Shown here one piece after another: positions 1-8,269 of a stretch of 64,000 nt of DNA. The notes below the pieces were generated by a model. The model did not search any database, had not been told where the DNA came from, and saw only the letters and a list, made by a program, of their open reading frames with translations. How positions within the stretch are numbered: the stretch's first letter is position 1; each line of letters opens with the position of its first letter. This DNA comes from Chlorohelix sp037138995 (lineage in GTDB: Bacteria; Chloroflexota; Chloroflexia; Chloroheliales; Chloroheliaceae): contig NZ_JBAXHI010000001.1 of the NCBI RefSeq assembly GCF_037138995.1, forward strand, positions 62,001-126,000, given 5' to 3'. Both the position numbers and the translations under genes were made by a program.

Positions 1-622
1 CTTCATCTGCTATTGCTTCGCCATCTATTTCAGAAACACGAGGGCTGAGGCGTTCAGCATAACCGCTACTATTCTCGCCCATTATCACAGTTACAATATC
101 GCTGCTCGCGCCTCGATAATAATTTGAAAGCCCTAGTGAATTTATCACTGCCACTTCAAAACCTTGTGTTCTAAACGCGCCACTGGCAATAATGCCCTGT
201 TCTTCCGCTTTGCGACAAATGATACTAGCAGCATGGGCGCGTACTTGTGGGTCAGTATTGTAGGTTGCAGCATCCGGCTCAGGCACATTTACGGCTGTTA
301 CCAGTTCCGACCCCGGCAATGATTTGAAATTAGGATCAACTACCTGTAATTTAGCCAACCTTTCAGCGGTCTGTACCAGTGCTTTTAAATCTTCCGGTTT
401 CAGGCTGTTGCCGCTGGCAATCCCAACCTTTTGACCGAACACACTCCTTACCTTTATAACGGTGTTATGCTCTTGCACGTTCTGGTGAATATAATTATTG
501 GCAAAGCGGGTGAGCGCGGTTGTACCACCGTTGAAGCTGATTTCTGTCTGGTCTGCGCGAGCAAACTTCAAAGTATCCTGCAAAAGTCGAGTAAGTTGCT
601 CTTTACCAAGAACCTCCGACAT
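1..622 (-). CDS. tldE: TldE/PmbA-family metallopeptidase subunit, C-terminus cut by window edge
   Basis: The reading frame is open from an ATG at 622 to the window edge, so about 207 N-terminal residues are seen. The residues fit the PmbA/TldE N-terminal domain: an early FARADQTE stretch, an ALTRFANNYIHQN segment and a GVAxG-like GIASGN turn. TldE is the non-catalytic partner that forms a heterodimeric zinc protease with TldD, which degrades unfolded peptides and matures modified peptides. An ATG at 628 is in frame, but AGGAG ends only about two bases before it, while 622 has normal spacing. It is third in an operon with tldD (ends 1248) and a small membrane protein (ends 634), which supports the assignment. 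Confidence 0.88.
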   Translation of the reverse strand, partial: MSEVLGKEQLTRLLQDTLKFARADQTEISFNGGTTALTRFANNYIHQNVQEHNTVIKVRSVFGQKVGIASGNSLKPEDLKALVQTAERLAKLQVVDPNFKSLPGSELVTAVNVPEPDAATYNTDPQVRAHAASIICRKAEEQGIIASGAFRTQGFEVAVINSLGLSNYYRGASSDIVTVIMGENSSGYAERLSPRVSEIDGEAIADE

Positions 623-633
623 AGCCATATCTC

Positions 634-1248
634 CTATTGGGGCGTTCCTAGAGAGTAATCCGTTATGTACCAGCTATTTTCAACCATTTGCAGCATGGAG
701 GTAAAACTTCCGGTACGCCCATCGTTATAATTTATCTTACCGCTCAAGTTAATTACAGTATTTCCGTTGTTTGTGGAAATTTTGGAAGTGACGTTGGTCA
801 AATTGCTATAACGCGAAAGATAGCTTCGCCGTTGGCTCACAAAAGTCTGCAAACTGACACGAGTCAAACGATTTTTGGCAGAAGGTAAAACCAATTCGTA
901 CATTTTATCGGCGTTACCTTCGCGGGCAGCTTTTAAAAACTGGTCGCTTACATTGAGGGCATCCTCACGCCACGTTGACACCGTAGCAAGGCTAAACCCT
1001 ACCACTATTATGCCAAGTATAACAATTCCAACCCAACCCGCTAAAAGTAGCCAAGCCCAACCCGGTAACCCGCTTTTACGAGGTAGCAAATAAGGGTAAA
1101 CGCCCTGATAATACTGGTTATAATAAACTTGCGCCGATTGATAAATCGGGGTTATAGGAGGATAACCCGGCGGAGGAGGCGGATACATCTGGGGCGTGAG
1201 CGATGTAGCCGGAATATCGGATATGGGTGTATCCTGAAGATAATTCAC
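634..1248 (-). CDS. Small single-pass membrane protein between tldD and tldE
   Basis: A 204-residue protein starting at GTG. The first 60 residues are rich in Pro and Tyr, with a run of five prolines. One strong membrane segment follows at about residues 62-88 (WAWLLLAGWVGIVILGIIVV). The rest is a polar outer domain of about 110 residues with an alpha-helix then beta pattern (DQFLKAAREGNADKMYELV...), resembling NTF2-like or DUF4878-type domains. The GTG start shares its first G with the tldD TAG stop, so translation is probably coupled. Its own stop overlaps the tldE ribosome site. No specific function is recognised; the position suggests a link to the TldD/E protease. Confidence 0.72.
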   Translation of the reverse strand: MNYLQDTPISDIPATSLTPQMYPPPPPGYPPITPIYQSAQVYYNQYYQGVYPYLLPRKSGLPGWAWLLLAGWVGIVILGIIVVGFSLATVSTWREDALNVSDQFLKAAREGNADKMYELVLPSAKNRLTRVSLQTFVSQRRSYLSRYSNLTNVTSKISTNNGNTVINLSGKINYNDGRTGSFTSMLQMVENSWYITDYSLGTPQ

Positions 1249-2696
1249 TAGCTTTCCGCCCCGAATACCTTAATATTGCAAAAACGCACCGGAGCCGCGC
1301 CATGTCCAACGTGCATTCCCTGCATTGGCTCGCCCTTGCCGCAATTCGGTATCGCCCAAATATTCCAGCTATCGAGACTGCCAATTGCCTCGGCGCTGCC
1401 CCAAAACTGGGGAGTCATGCCAGTGTACGCCGGGTTACGGTACATCTGCCCAAGTTTACCGTTCTTTATTTCCCAAGCGGCTTCCAACCCGAACTGGAAA
1501 TTTAGACGCTTATCATCAATACTCCAGCTTTTATTGGTTTCCATATAGATACCGTCATCCACGCCACCGATTAAATCATCCAGTGAACCACCGTTGCCCG
1601 GTTCGAGGTTGATATTGGTCATGCGAATGAGCGGGATGCGATTCCAACTATCGGCGCGGGCAGTGCCATTTGACTGCTGACCAAGCACAGCAGCGGTTTC
1701 CCTGTCAGTAAGATAATTCACGAAAAGCCCGTTCTGTACAAGAGGAGTGCGCGTAGCTTTGATACCTTCGTCATCATAGCCAAAAGTGCCAAGCCCACGC
1801 GGGGAAGTGGCATCGGCAATGATATTTACAATATCTGCGCCGTATTTTAATTTCCCCTGTTTCTCGGTAGTCAAAAAACTGGTTCCGGCAAAACTGGCTT
1901 CCATGCCAAAAACCCGATCCAATTCGGTGGGATGTCCGCAACTTTCATGCACTTGCAAACCTACTTGGCTACCATCCAAAACCAACGTGGTAACTTTGCT
2001 AGGGCAAACAGGCATAGTGAGCAATTGTATTGCCTGTTCGGCTATCCGGTTTGCATGCTCAGGTAGAGCTAGGCGAGGTATTAGTTCATAGCCTCCAGTT
2101 TCCCATTGCCCACCTTCCGAGTTCGGGTAACAGCGCCGCTGAAAACCGCCTTCTCCCACTGCATAACACTCGATACCCGCGCCCGCTTCACTCAATTCTT
2201 GCTCAATATAACTACCTTCGCTGCTGGCAAAAATCTTGTTGGTATTCAATACGTTGATAAAGCCTTTCGCAACGTGAATACCCTTGATGCGGCGCATCGT
2301 GGCATCCGCTTGCAGCAAAAGCTCAATTTGCTGTTCTATCGGCACGCTGAAAACCGGAATCTCAACCGAAGCGCTGTATTTATCCACCACTGAAACCGGA
2401 TCGCCTAATTGTACCGGACGGCGGTGAACACTGGCAGAGGCTTTGGCAATTGCCACGGCTTCGGCTGTTACACGCTCTATCTCATGCTTTGTAACCACAC
2501 TGCTGCTGCTAAAGCCCCATGCACCATCCGCAACAACCCGCACCCCAAACCCGGCGCTTTCGTTGAGGGACAGCGATTCAACCACGCCGTTCTTTACCTG
2601 AACATTTTGTTTTTTATCGGTTACGAAGCGAATATCCGCATAAGTAGCCCCTCTCAAGAGAGCGGTATCTAAAGCTATATTTGCAAGGTCGCGCAT
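1248..2696 (-). CDS. tldD: TldD-family zinc metallopeptidase
   Basis: A 482-residue protein of normal TldD length. It carries the diagnostic HExxxH motif as VHESCGHPTELD near residue 250, the zinc site of the TldD/TldE protease. The frame is open further upstream to 2750, but the ATG at 2696 is chosen because AAGGAG lies five bases before it and the protein then starts MRDLANIALDTALL, as is usual. The C-terminus shows the typical GKGEPMQGMHVGHGAAP-like segment of the family. It is the first gene of tldD-orf-tldE. Known roles of the family are breakdown of small peptides and maturation of microcin- or RiPP-type peptides; no precursor peptide is obvious here. Confidence 0.95.
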   Translation of the reverse strand: MRDLANIALDTALLRGATYADIRFVTDKKQNVQVKNGVVESLSLNESAGFGVRVVADGAWGFSSSSVVTKHEIERVTAEAVAIAKASASVHRRPVQLGDPVSVVDKYSASVEIPVFSVPIEQQIELLLQADATMRRIKGIHVAKGFINVLNTNKIFASSEGSYIEQELSEAGAGIECYAVGEGGFQRRCYPNSEGGQWETGGYELIPRLALPEHANRIAEQAIQLLTMPVCPSKVTTLVLDGSQVGLQVHESCGHPTELDRVFGMEASFAGTSFLTTEKQGKLKYGADIVNIIADATSPRGLGTFGYDDEGIKATRTPLVQNGLFVNYLTDRETAAVLGQQSNGTARADSWNRIPLIRMTNINLEPGNGGSLDDLIGGVDDGIYMETNKSWSIDDKRLNFQFGLEAAWEIKNGKLGQMYRNPAYTGMTPQFWGSAEAIGSLDSWNIWAIPNCGKGEPMQGMHVGHGAAPVRFCNIKVFGAES

Positions 2697-2758
2697 AAGC
2701 ACTCCTTCCGTAAATAGTACAGTAATCTGCAATTGCTTTACACCAAGCATGTTACCAT

Positions 2759-2788
2759 ATTATGCTTCGACTGGAAAAGGTCATCCAA
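2759..2788 (-). promoter_or_regulatory. Possible promoter of tldD operon
   Basis: On the minus strand TTGGAT (2788-2783) and CATAAT (2764-2759) are separated by 18 bases, about 60 bases upstream of the tldD start at 2696. The match to a housekeeping promoter is fair, not strong. Confidence 0.35.
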
Positions 2789-2910
2789 TATATATAGACT
2801 AAAAAGCATAGTTAGAATATACTTTAACATATAAAATTGTCTGACCAAACTACTCGCCGTCTCGGTAGAGGGCTTATTACCTTGAATGTGATAGACAGGA
2901 GTATCTTTCA

Positions 2911-3219
2911 ATGTTCAACGATAAAGTAGGTTTGGGCATCGCTGCTGCTGCACTTACCGGGGGCTATGCCGCCTTCAGAATTATCAAGGCAAAAAAAGAT
3001 AAAGTTCAAATACCTGAATCACAGCCGGAGCCGATACCTGAGTCCTTAAAAGAAGCCACCCACATAATTATTTACGAGAGACGCGAGAAGTTTGCTCCCG
3101 TAAAATCTAGCAAGCTCAACTTGAAAGCGGCAGCCGAAAACGTACGTGCCGCATTGAATCTTACGGTTCTTCAAATCAAGATGCTCGTAGCAAGTGGGCT
3201 GGCATTGGCTTTATTATGA
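2911..3219 (+). CDS. Small protein of unknown function with two hydrophobic ends
   Basis: A 102-residue protein starting at ATG, with AGGAG ten bases upstream. Residues 5-22 are Gly/Ala-rich and hydrophobic (VGLGIAAAALTGGYAAF), followed by a Lys- and Pro/Glu-rich stretch. The last 25 residues are again hydrophobic (LNLTVLQIKMLVASGLALALL). The middle is basic and polar. It could be anchored at both ends. I recognise no family. It stands alone, divergent from tldD, with a 122-base gap to the next gene. Confidence 0.5.
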   Translation: MFNDKVGLGIAAAALTGGYAAFRIIKAKKDKVQIPESQPEPIPESLKEATHIIIYERREKFAPVKSSKLNLKAAAENVRAALNLTVLQIKMLVASGLALALL

Positions 3220-3341
3220 AAGAATTTTTGGGAGGCTTTGTCTTCCTGCATCACTATCTTTACAGCAAAATCTAGAGGGTTCAGTGTGGTATAGCACTGA
3301 ATCAAACCTTACAATGGGTGGGAAAGCAGTAGCATAAAACA

Positions 3342-4394
3342 ATGGGAACAAGTTACTATATTGGGATAGAAGCGGGCAGCCGCACTATCGCCCTTTTAGC
3401 GGATAATGAAGGAAACATAGTGGGACGTGGGGCGGCTACCATGTCCACTTACTCGATTGTAGGGCAGGATCGTTGCAGCCAGACTATTTGGAGCGCGTTA
3501 TTTGCAGCTTTTGGTGTAGCTGGGATTAACGCACGCGACTTGCTGACCAGCGGGTTGCCGCTCCCTGAAGTGGAAGCAATCGCAATAGGCATGCCCGGCA
3601 TCGAGAAGCCCAAAGAGGAAGCAACACTACGCCGTATTCTGCAAGAATACAATTTCACCGATAATATCAAAGTAACTTCGGACGCACACATCGCGCTGCT
3701 GGCAGGTTCGGAAACCGGCTATGGCGTTGCGGTGCTATCGGGTGAGAGCGGTCTGGCTTTTGCAATGGGCGAGAACGGCAGCAGCGCAAGGGCTGGCGGT
3801 TGGGGCTTTTTACTCGGTGAGGAAGGCAGCGCATACTGGGTTGGGGTTGAAGCGGTAAAAGCGGTACTGGCAGCAGCAGACGGACGCGCACCTGAAACAA
3901 CTTTAACTGAAAAGGTCGCGATGGAATGGAAAATCGCGGCTAAACGCCCCGACTCGTTATCGCAACAATTCTATCGTCACGCCGCCGCACTCGGTACGGG
4001 TGGCAATAAGGCGCAAGTTGAAGATACGCTGGATAACTTCAGGCGGCAGGTTGGCTCACTCAGCCCCATAGTGGAACGCGCTGCTGCCAAAGGCGATGCG
4101 ATAGCTATCGCAATATTAGAACGCGCTGCCGACCATTTGGAATCTGCGGCACGCGCCGCCCTGAATCGGGTTGGGATGGGTTCTGAAACAAAGGCTCTCC
4201 AAATTGCCAAGCAGGTGCTACAGGTATCTACAGTAAGCGAAAAAGCGCCGCTGGTGTACGCTGGTTCGTTACTACTTAGCAATCCGGGCGAGCTACGCCG
4301 TCGCCTTACCGAACGGCTCGAACCTCTTTGCGCCGAACCGACGCTGGTTTCCGAACCCGCAGAAGGGGCAGTACGCCTAGCAATGCAACCCTAA
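3342..4394 (+). CDS. N-acetylglucosamine kinase-like ATPase (BadF/BadG/BcrA/BcrD family)
   Basis: A 350-residue protein with the ASKHA (actin/hexokinase) fold. The first phosphate loop is IGIEAGSRTIALLAD at residues 7-21, where many relatives have GIDGGGTKT. A second phosphate-binding strand near 130 reads GVAVLSGESGLAFA, followed by a GGWGFLLGEEGSAYWVG segment near 152 that is typical of GlcNAc kinases of the BadF family. It probably phosphorylates an amino sugar recovered from cell-wall turnover, using ATP; the substrate is inferred. The stop TAA overlaps the ATG of the next gene by one base, so the two are coupled. Confidence 0.82.
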   Translation: MGTSYYIGIEAGSRTIALLADNEGNIVGRGAATMSTYSIVGQDRCSQTIWSALFAAFGVAGINARDLLTSGLPLPEVEAIAIGMPGIEKPKEEATLRRILQEYNFTDNIKVTSDAHIALLAGSETGYGVAVLSGESGLAFAMGENGSSARAGGWGFLLGEEGSAYWVGVEAVKAVLAAADGRAPETTLTEKVAMEWKIAAKRPDSLSQQFYRHAAALGTGGNKAQVEDTLDNFRRQVGSLSPIVERAAAKGDAIAIAILERAADHLESAARAALNRVGMGSETKALQIAKQVLQVSTVSEKAPLVYAGSLLLSNPGELRRRLTERLEPLCAEPTLVSEPAEGAVRLAMQP

Positions 4395-5005
4395 TGAACC
4401 TCACACAGCTATTGGTACAGAGCGGCGTTGCAGTCGAACAAGCCGCTCAAATAACAAGCGATGTGGAAAATCTCTATTCGGAAGCGGGCAGATATTACCA
4501 TACGCTAGAACATATTACCTCCACTCTTAGCATAATTAAGAGCTTGCAAGACAAGGCGCAAAACCTTATAGCCTTGAAGTTGGCAGCTTGGTTCCACGAT
4601 GTAATCTACGACTCGAAAGCGAAGGATAACGAGGAGCAAAGCGCCGCTTATATGCGCAAAATATTGGGCGCGGCGGGTGTAGCCCTAGCATTAATAGAAC
4701 AATCCGAGCGATTAATTTTAGCCACCAAAACGCATCAAGCCGCCTCTAACGACACCGACTGCCAGATTCTTCTGGATGCAGACCTATCTATTCTGGGTAG
4801 CCCTGCCGAAGAATACGAAACCTATAGGCATAAAATCAGGCTGGAATACGCATGGGTTCCCGAAGAACAATACCGAACAGGGCGCATACAAGTTCTGGAA
4901 AGTTTTCTGGAAAGAACGAGCCTGTATTACACTCGCCCTATATATGAGTGGTATGAAATACAGGCACGTTTTAACCTACGAAAAGAAATCGAATCTTTAA
5001 GCTGA
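4394..5005 (+). CDS. HD-superfamily metal-dependent phosphohydrolase
   Basis: A 203-residue protein. The ATG at 4394 is chosen because it overlaps the stop of the kinase gene (TAATG), and the protein then begins MNLTQLLVQSG as in relatives; the frame is open further upstream but only through out-of-frame kinase codons. Motifs are YHTLEHI (about residues 37-43), AAWFHDVIYD (the HD pair at about 66-75) and LDADLSILG. This matches the predicted metal-dependent HD family of about 200 residues found in many bacteria. Its substrate is unknown. Coupling to a sugar kinase hints at a shared small-molecule pathway. Confidence 0.82.
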   Translation: MNLTQLLVQSGVAVEQAAQITSDVENLYSEAGRYYHTLEHITSTLSIIKSLQDKAQNLIALKLAAWFHDVIYDSKAKDNEEQSAAYMRKILGAAGVALALIEQSERLILATKTHQAASNDTDCQILLDADLSILGSPAEEYETYRHKIRLEYAWVPEEQYRTGRIQVLESFLERTSLYYTRPIYEWYEIQARFNLRKEIESLS

Positions 5006-5036
5006 ACGGTGCAGCAATCCCGGTTTATGGCAAGGC

Positions 5037-6173
5037 TTAGAGCATCGAATAATAATAATCCTCGTATTCAGCGATAATCCGCGACCAGCTAAATTTTTTC
5101 TCGATATAGAGGCGACAATGCGCCCGGTCAATTTCATTTAGGCGCTTCACTGCTGCCTCCGCCGCTGCTACATCCTCGTAGGGTAGTAAAAAACCTGTTT
5201 CGGCATGCGTTATTATTTCAGGAGCCGCGCCTTTGTCCCACGCAATAACCGGAGTACCAGCCGCCATGCTTTCCGCCAATACCAGCCCAAAAGGTTCTTC
5301 CCAACGACTGGTGAACAACACCCCATCGGCGCGACTCATCAACGCAAAAAGGTTAGCACGATGCAACTGTCCCACGTATTGCAGATTTTGGTCTGACTCA
5401 AGCTGAGAGCGAATCTTGCTTTCATAAAAGCCGGAATCGTAAATACCACCTGCTATTACCAGTTTTTTTCCTGCCATACGCGCAATTTCAATGGCAAGGT
5501 CGAGACCTTTTTCAGGGGTGATACGCCCGGCAAAAAGCAGAAAGCCCTCGCCTTTCGCCCCAAAGGGAATGGCAGCGGTATCAATCGCGTTATAAATCAC
5601 TCGGTCAATTTCAAAATAAGGGGCGTAAGTGGTGGCGCAGGCATTTGAAACTGTAGTAGCGCGACTCTTGCCTGTTTCGATCCAAGTGGTACGCAAGATA
5701 GAGTTTATACGCGCATCTAGCGCACCGATATGCAAGGTATGGACAGTAGGCACACCGGAGAGAGGCGCAAAGGCAAAAGCGGGCAAATCGTAAGCCATCG
5801 CATGGGCAATATCAAAGGCAGGAATAGCCCGATTTATACGCAAGTAGGTTTGCAGGAAAAGCTCAGTTTGCCGAAAGAAAGCCTCATCATTTTCACGGTA
5901 GCCGTCCGCTTTACTGAAATCGGCAGGGGTGAGTTCACCGAGCTTAACCGGCACCTCCGCCAGCGTAATTTGCCGAGCTAAAGCGGCATCTGCGGGGTGG
6001 GTTGCTTCTATTTTAGAACCGGGAGCGGCAAAAAGCGTAACCTTATGACCACGCCGCGCCAATTCCAGAGTCATATCGTGCAACATGGCTTGCGCTCCGC
6101 CGATAAAGGGTTGAGCAATGGGGGAAACCAACGGAGCAAGCAGGGCGATGTTCAGCTTTTTTCTATTACTCAT
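5037..6173 (-). CDS. Glycosyltransferase family 4
   Basis: A 378-residue GT-B enzyme. The N-terminal acceptor domain starts IALLAPLVSPIAQPFIGGAQ and continues LARRGHKVTLFAAPG. The C-terminal donor domain has FAGRITPEKGLDLAIE and the EX7E motif as EEPFGLVLAESMAAGTPVIA. The family transfers a sugar from a nucleotide donor to an acceptor, often a lipid or small molecule. The gene is divergent from an SDR and a pterin synthase. Some cyanobacterial pteridine glucosyltransferases belong to GT4, so a pterin acceptor is conceivable; this is inference only. A TATAAT sits upstream, without a clear -35. Confidence 0.88.
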   Translation of the reverse strand: MSNRKKLNIALLAPLVSPIAQPFIGGAQAMLHDMTLELARRGHKVTLFAAPGSKIEATHPADAALARQITLAEVPVKLGELTPADFSKADGYRENDEAFFRQTELFLQTYLRINRAIPAFDIAHAMAYDLPAFAFAPLSGVPTVHTLHIGALDARINSILRTTWIETGKSRATTVSNACATTYAPYFEIDRVIYNAIDTAAIPFGAKGEGFLLFAGRITPEKGLDLAIEIARMAGKKLVIAGGIYDSGFYESKIRSQLESDQNLQYVGQLHRANLFALMSRADGVLFTSRWEEPFGLVLAESMAAGTPVIAWDKGAAPEIITHAETGFLLPYEDVAAAEAAVKRLNEIDRAHCRLYIEKKFSWSRIIAEYEDYYYSML

Positions 6174-6322
6174 TCTTTGAACCTCGCGGGGATTATAGCA
6201 TGTGTTGGTAGTTTTTGAGCTTGTTAACCGAGTTTTCTGACAAACTATATAGTATTAACCCGTTTGTTAGGTTAAACTTGAAGGAGTAAAGAATTGGTAA
6301 ATAGCAAGGAGAAAATTTACAC

Positions 6323-7054
6323 TTGGGCGAAACATTAAAAGGTAAGGTAGCAATAATTACAGGTGGTGGGCGCGGGATTGGCGCAGCAACCGCTCTGCTT
6401 TTTGCCAGAGAAGGGGCGCAAGTGGTAATTGCCAGTCGCACATCTCACGAATTGCAGAAAATTATCGCACAGATAGAAGACGAGAGCGGGAAGGGTAAAG
6501 CGTTGGCAGTTATTGCGGATGTGAGCCGAGAAGAAGAGGTGCAGAAACTCTTTGGAAAATGCCTCGCTACCTTTGGGACGCTCGACATATTGGTAAATAA
6601 CGCAGCAGTCATCGAAAAGCGCGATTTTATAGATTTTGACGCTGAAACATGGGATAGCATAATGGCGGTAAACATACGCGGATCGTTTCTGTGCAGCCGC
6701 GAAGCTTTCCGGCAAATGCAAAAGGCGGGGCGGGGCGGTTGCATCGTAAACCTCAGTTCGTTATCAGGAGTGCGCGGACCTGAGAAATTCCCCGGCATGA
6801 GCAGCTATGTGGTCAGCAAATACGCGGTAACAGGTTTGACCGAGAGTCTTGCGGTGGAAGGTAGACCGCTAGGAATACGGGTAAATTGTGTTGCGCCCGG
6901 CGCAGTTGAAACGGCGATGCTCCGAAAAGCCGCACCCTTTCTGAAAACCAGCACCACCCCGCAAGATGTAGCGCAAACCATTCTATTTCTCGCCGATGAG
7001 AGTCAATCGCGCCACATGACCGGAGCATTAATTGAGATATTCAGTAACATGTAA
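6323..7054 (+). CDS. Short-chain dehydrogenase/reductase
   Basis: A 243-residue classical SDR. It has the cofactor motif TGGGRGIG at residues 13-20, NNAA at 92-95, a catalytic serine at 145 or 146, and YxxxK at Tyr162 to Lys166 (SSYVVSKYAVTG). The start is a TTG at 6323 with AAGGAG eleven bases upstream. A Ser-Arg-Thr after the second strand (VVIASRT) suggests NADPH use. It is followed after 12 bases by a 6-pyruvoyl-tetrahydropterin synthase, so the two are probably co-transcribed. A sepiapterin-reductase-like role is possible but cannot be told from sequence, since general 3-oxoacyl-ACP reductases look similar. Confidence 0.85.
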   Translation: MGETLKGKVAIITGGGRGIGAATALLFAREGAQVVIASRTSHELQKIIAQIEDESGKGKALAVIADVSREEEVQKLFGKCLATFGTLDILVNNAAVIEKRDFIDFDAETWDSIMAVNIRGSFLCSREAFRQMQKAGRGGCIVNLSSLSGVRGPEKFPGMSSYVVSKYAVTGLTESLAVEGRPLGIRVNCVAPGAVETAMLRKAAPFLKTSTTPQDVAQTILFLADESQSRHMTGALIEIFSNM

Positions 7055-7066
7055 CAGGAGTTATAG

Positions 7067-7480
7067 ATGGCAGTTGTATATCTGACACGACGCGCCACTT
7101 TCAGCAGCGCACACCGCCTTCATAGCCCTGAACTAAGCGCAGAGGAAAACCGACTTATCTTCGGTAAATGTAATAACCCCAATGGACATGGGCATAATTA
7201 TACGCTGGAAGTTACAGTGCGAGGCGAAATAAACCCTGTTACCGGAATGGTGCTAAATCTGACTGAACTCAAGAAAGCGATGGAAGAAACGGTAATAGCG
7301 GAGGTTGACCACAAGCATTTGAATCTTGATGTACCGATTTTCCGTGAGATTAATCCAACCGCCGAAAACATGGTGGTGGTATTCTGGAAATTACTGGAAC
7401 AAAGACTCAAAGGCGATATTCTGTACGAGGTCAAGCTTTGGGAAACTGAAAATAATGTGGCAGTGTATCGTGGGGAATAA
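7067..7480 (+). CDS. 6-pyruvoyl-tetrahydropterin synthase / QueD family, PTPS-I type
   Basis: A 137-residue protein with all family active-site residues: zinc ligands His16, His41 and His43 (in FGKCNNPNGHGHNY), catalytic Cys35, the Asp81-His82 pair (VDHKHLN) and Glu126 (LWETENN). The whole protein closely resembles animal PTPS, including GEINPVTGMVLNL and VKLWETENN, more than it resembles E. coli QueD. PTPS converts 7,8-dihydroneopterin triphosphate to 6-pyruvoyl-tetrahydropterin, the second step to tetrahydrobiopterin; QueD makes the queuosine precursor. No QueC, QueE or QueF gene is nearby. It follows an SDR by 12 bases and ends in a strong terminator. Confidence 0.92.
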   Translation: MAVVYLTRRATFSSAHRLHSPELSAEENRLIFGKCNNPNGHGHNYTLEVTVRGEINPVTGMVLNLTELKKAMEETVIAEVDHKHLNLDVPIFREINPTAENMVVVFWKLLEQRLKGDILYEVKLWETENNVAVYRGE

Positions 7481-7482
7481 TA

Positions 7483-7527
7483 AAGCGGCAGCAACATGTA
7501 TACTACTTGCCGCTTCATTTCTTTTTT
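7483..7527. terminator. Rho-independent terminator after the pterin synthase gene
   Basis: AAGCGGCA (7483-7490) pairs perfectly with TGCCGCTT (7508-7515) and is followed on the plus strand by a T-rich tract with six Ts in a row. It lies between convergent genes and may serve both. Confidence 0.8.
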
Positions 7528-7528
7528 C

Positions 7529-8023
7529 TTATTTCTCGTCCAAGATGCGGTATTCAGAGCGGTAATATAACAGAGGGGCGGGATTTTGTGCCTCAGTATA
7601 ACCCAATGCCAGCACTTCCCCCAGAAAAATAGTGTGGTCGCCCCCATCATACTCAGCTACAATCTTGCAATCCAAATATGCCAATGCCTTTTCAAAAATC
7701 GGAGAGCCTGTTTCCAGCGCACGCAGATTTAGGTCATCAAAGGTTTTGCCACCTGAAGAATCGTGTTGTGCAAAGCGTTCTGATAGGTATTGCTGCTCAC
7801 CAGAAAGCATACTTACCGCAAAAACCTTGCTTTTTTTAAGAACTTCGTGGGTATAAGTGGTTTTATCTATACAAATCAACGCTTGTGGTGGTTCTAGCGA
7901 AACCGAACAAAAGGCGTTGACAGTAATACCATAATATTTGCCGTCTAGCACAGTGGTAACAACATTTATACCAGTAGCAAAGTGACCCATAGTATTGCGA
8001 AAATCTATTGAGGTAAAGGACAT
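7529..8023 (-). CDS. Flavin reductase-like FMN-binding split-barrel protein
   Basis: A 164-residue protein of the flavin reductase (HpaC/RutF/NTAB-like) family. Typical parts are FRNTMGHFATGINVVTT at the start, GITVNAFCSVSLEPPQALICI, then HEVLKKSKVFAVSMLS and a closing DHTIFLGEVLALG. Such proteins bind FMN or FAD and reduce it with NAD(P)H for a partner monooxygenase, or serve as FMN-dependent oxidoreductases. No partner oxygenase is adjacent. It converges on the pterin synthase gene across a shared terminator. The upstream 245 bases (8024-8269) hold no recognisable gene. Confidence 0.88.
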   Translation of the reverse strand: MSFTSIDFRNTMGHFATGINVVTTVLDGKYYGITVNAFCSVSLEPPQALICIDKTTYTHEVLKKSKVFAVSMLSGEQQYLSERFAQHDSSGGKTFDDLNLRALETGSPIFEKALAYLDCKIVAEYDGGDHTIFLGEVLALGYTEAQNPAPLLYYRSEYRILDEK

Positions 8024-8269
8024 TTGTTTTAAATATCTCCATAAAGTTTAATTAGAGTGTTAAGAGCAATAAGCTTAACATACTATGTAGAACTATTCAA
8101 TAAAAACGGGTGAGAAGACAGGGGAGAGTAGTGGTAGGAATCAGTGTAGCCATTGCGCGATAATTTCACGGCATGACAGGCTGCTCCTTAATAGAAATAT
8201 GTCACCCTTGAATTACTAACAGCCGGTTTTTTTCTTTGTCCAGCTATTTTTAATACTTCTTGCATTAAA

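Noticed and set aside
431..888. Several short plus-strand frames near the window start
   Set aside because: They are shadows of tldE and the coupled membrane-protein gene on the minus strand.
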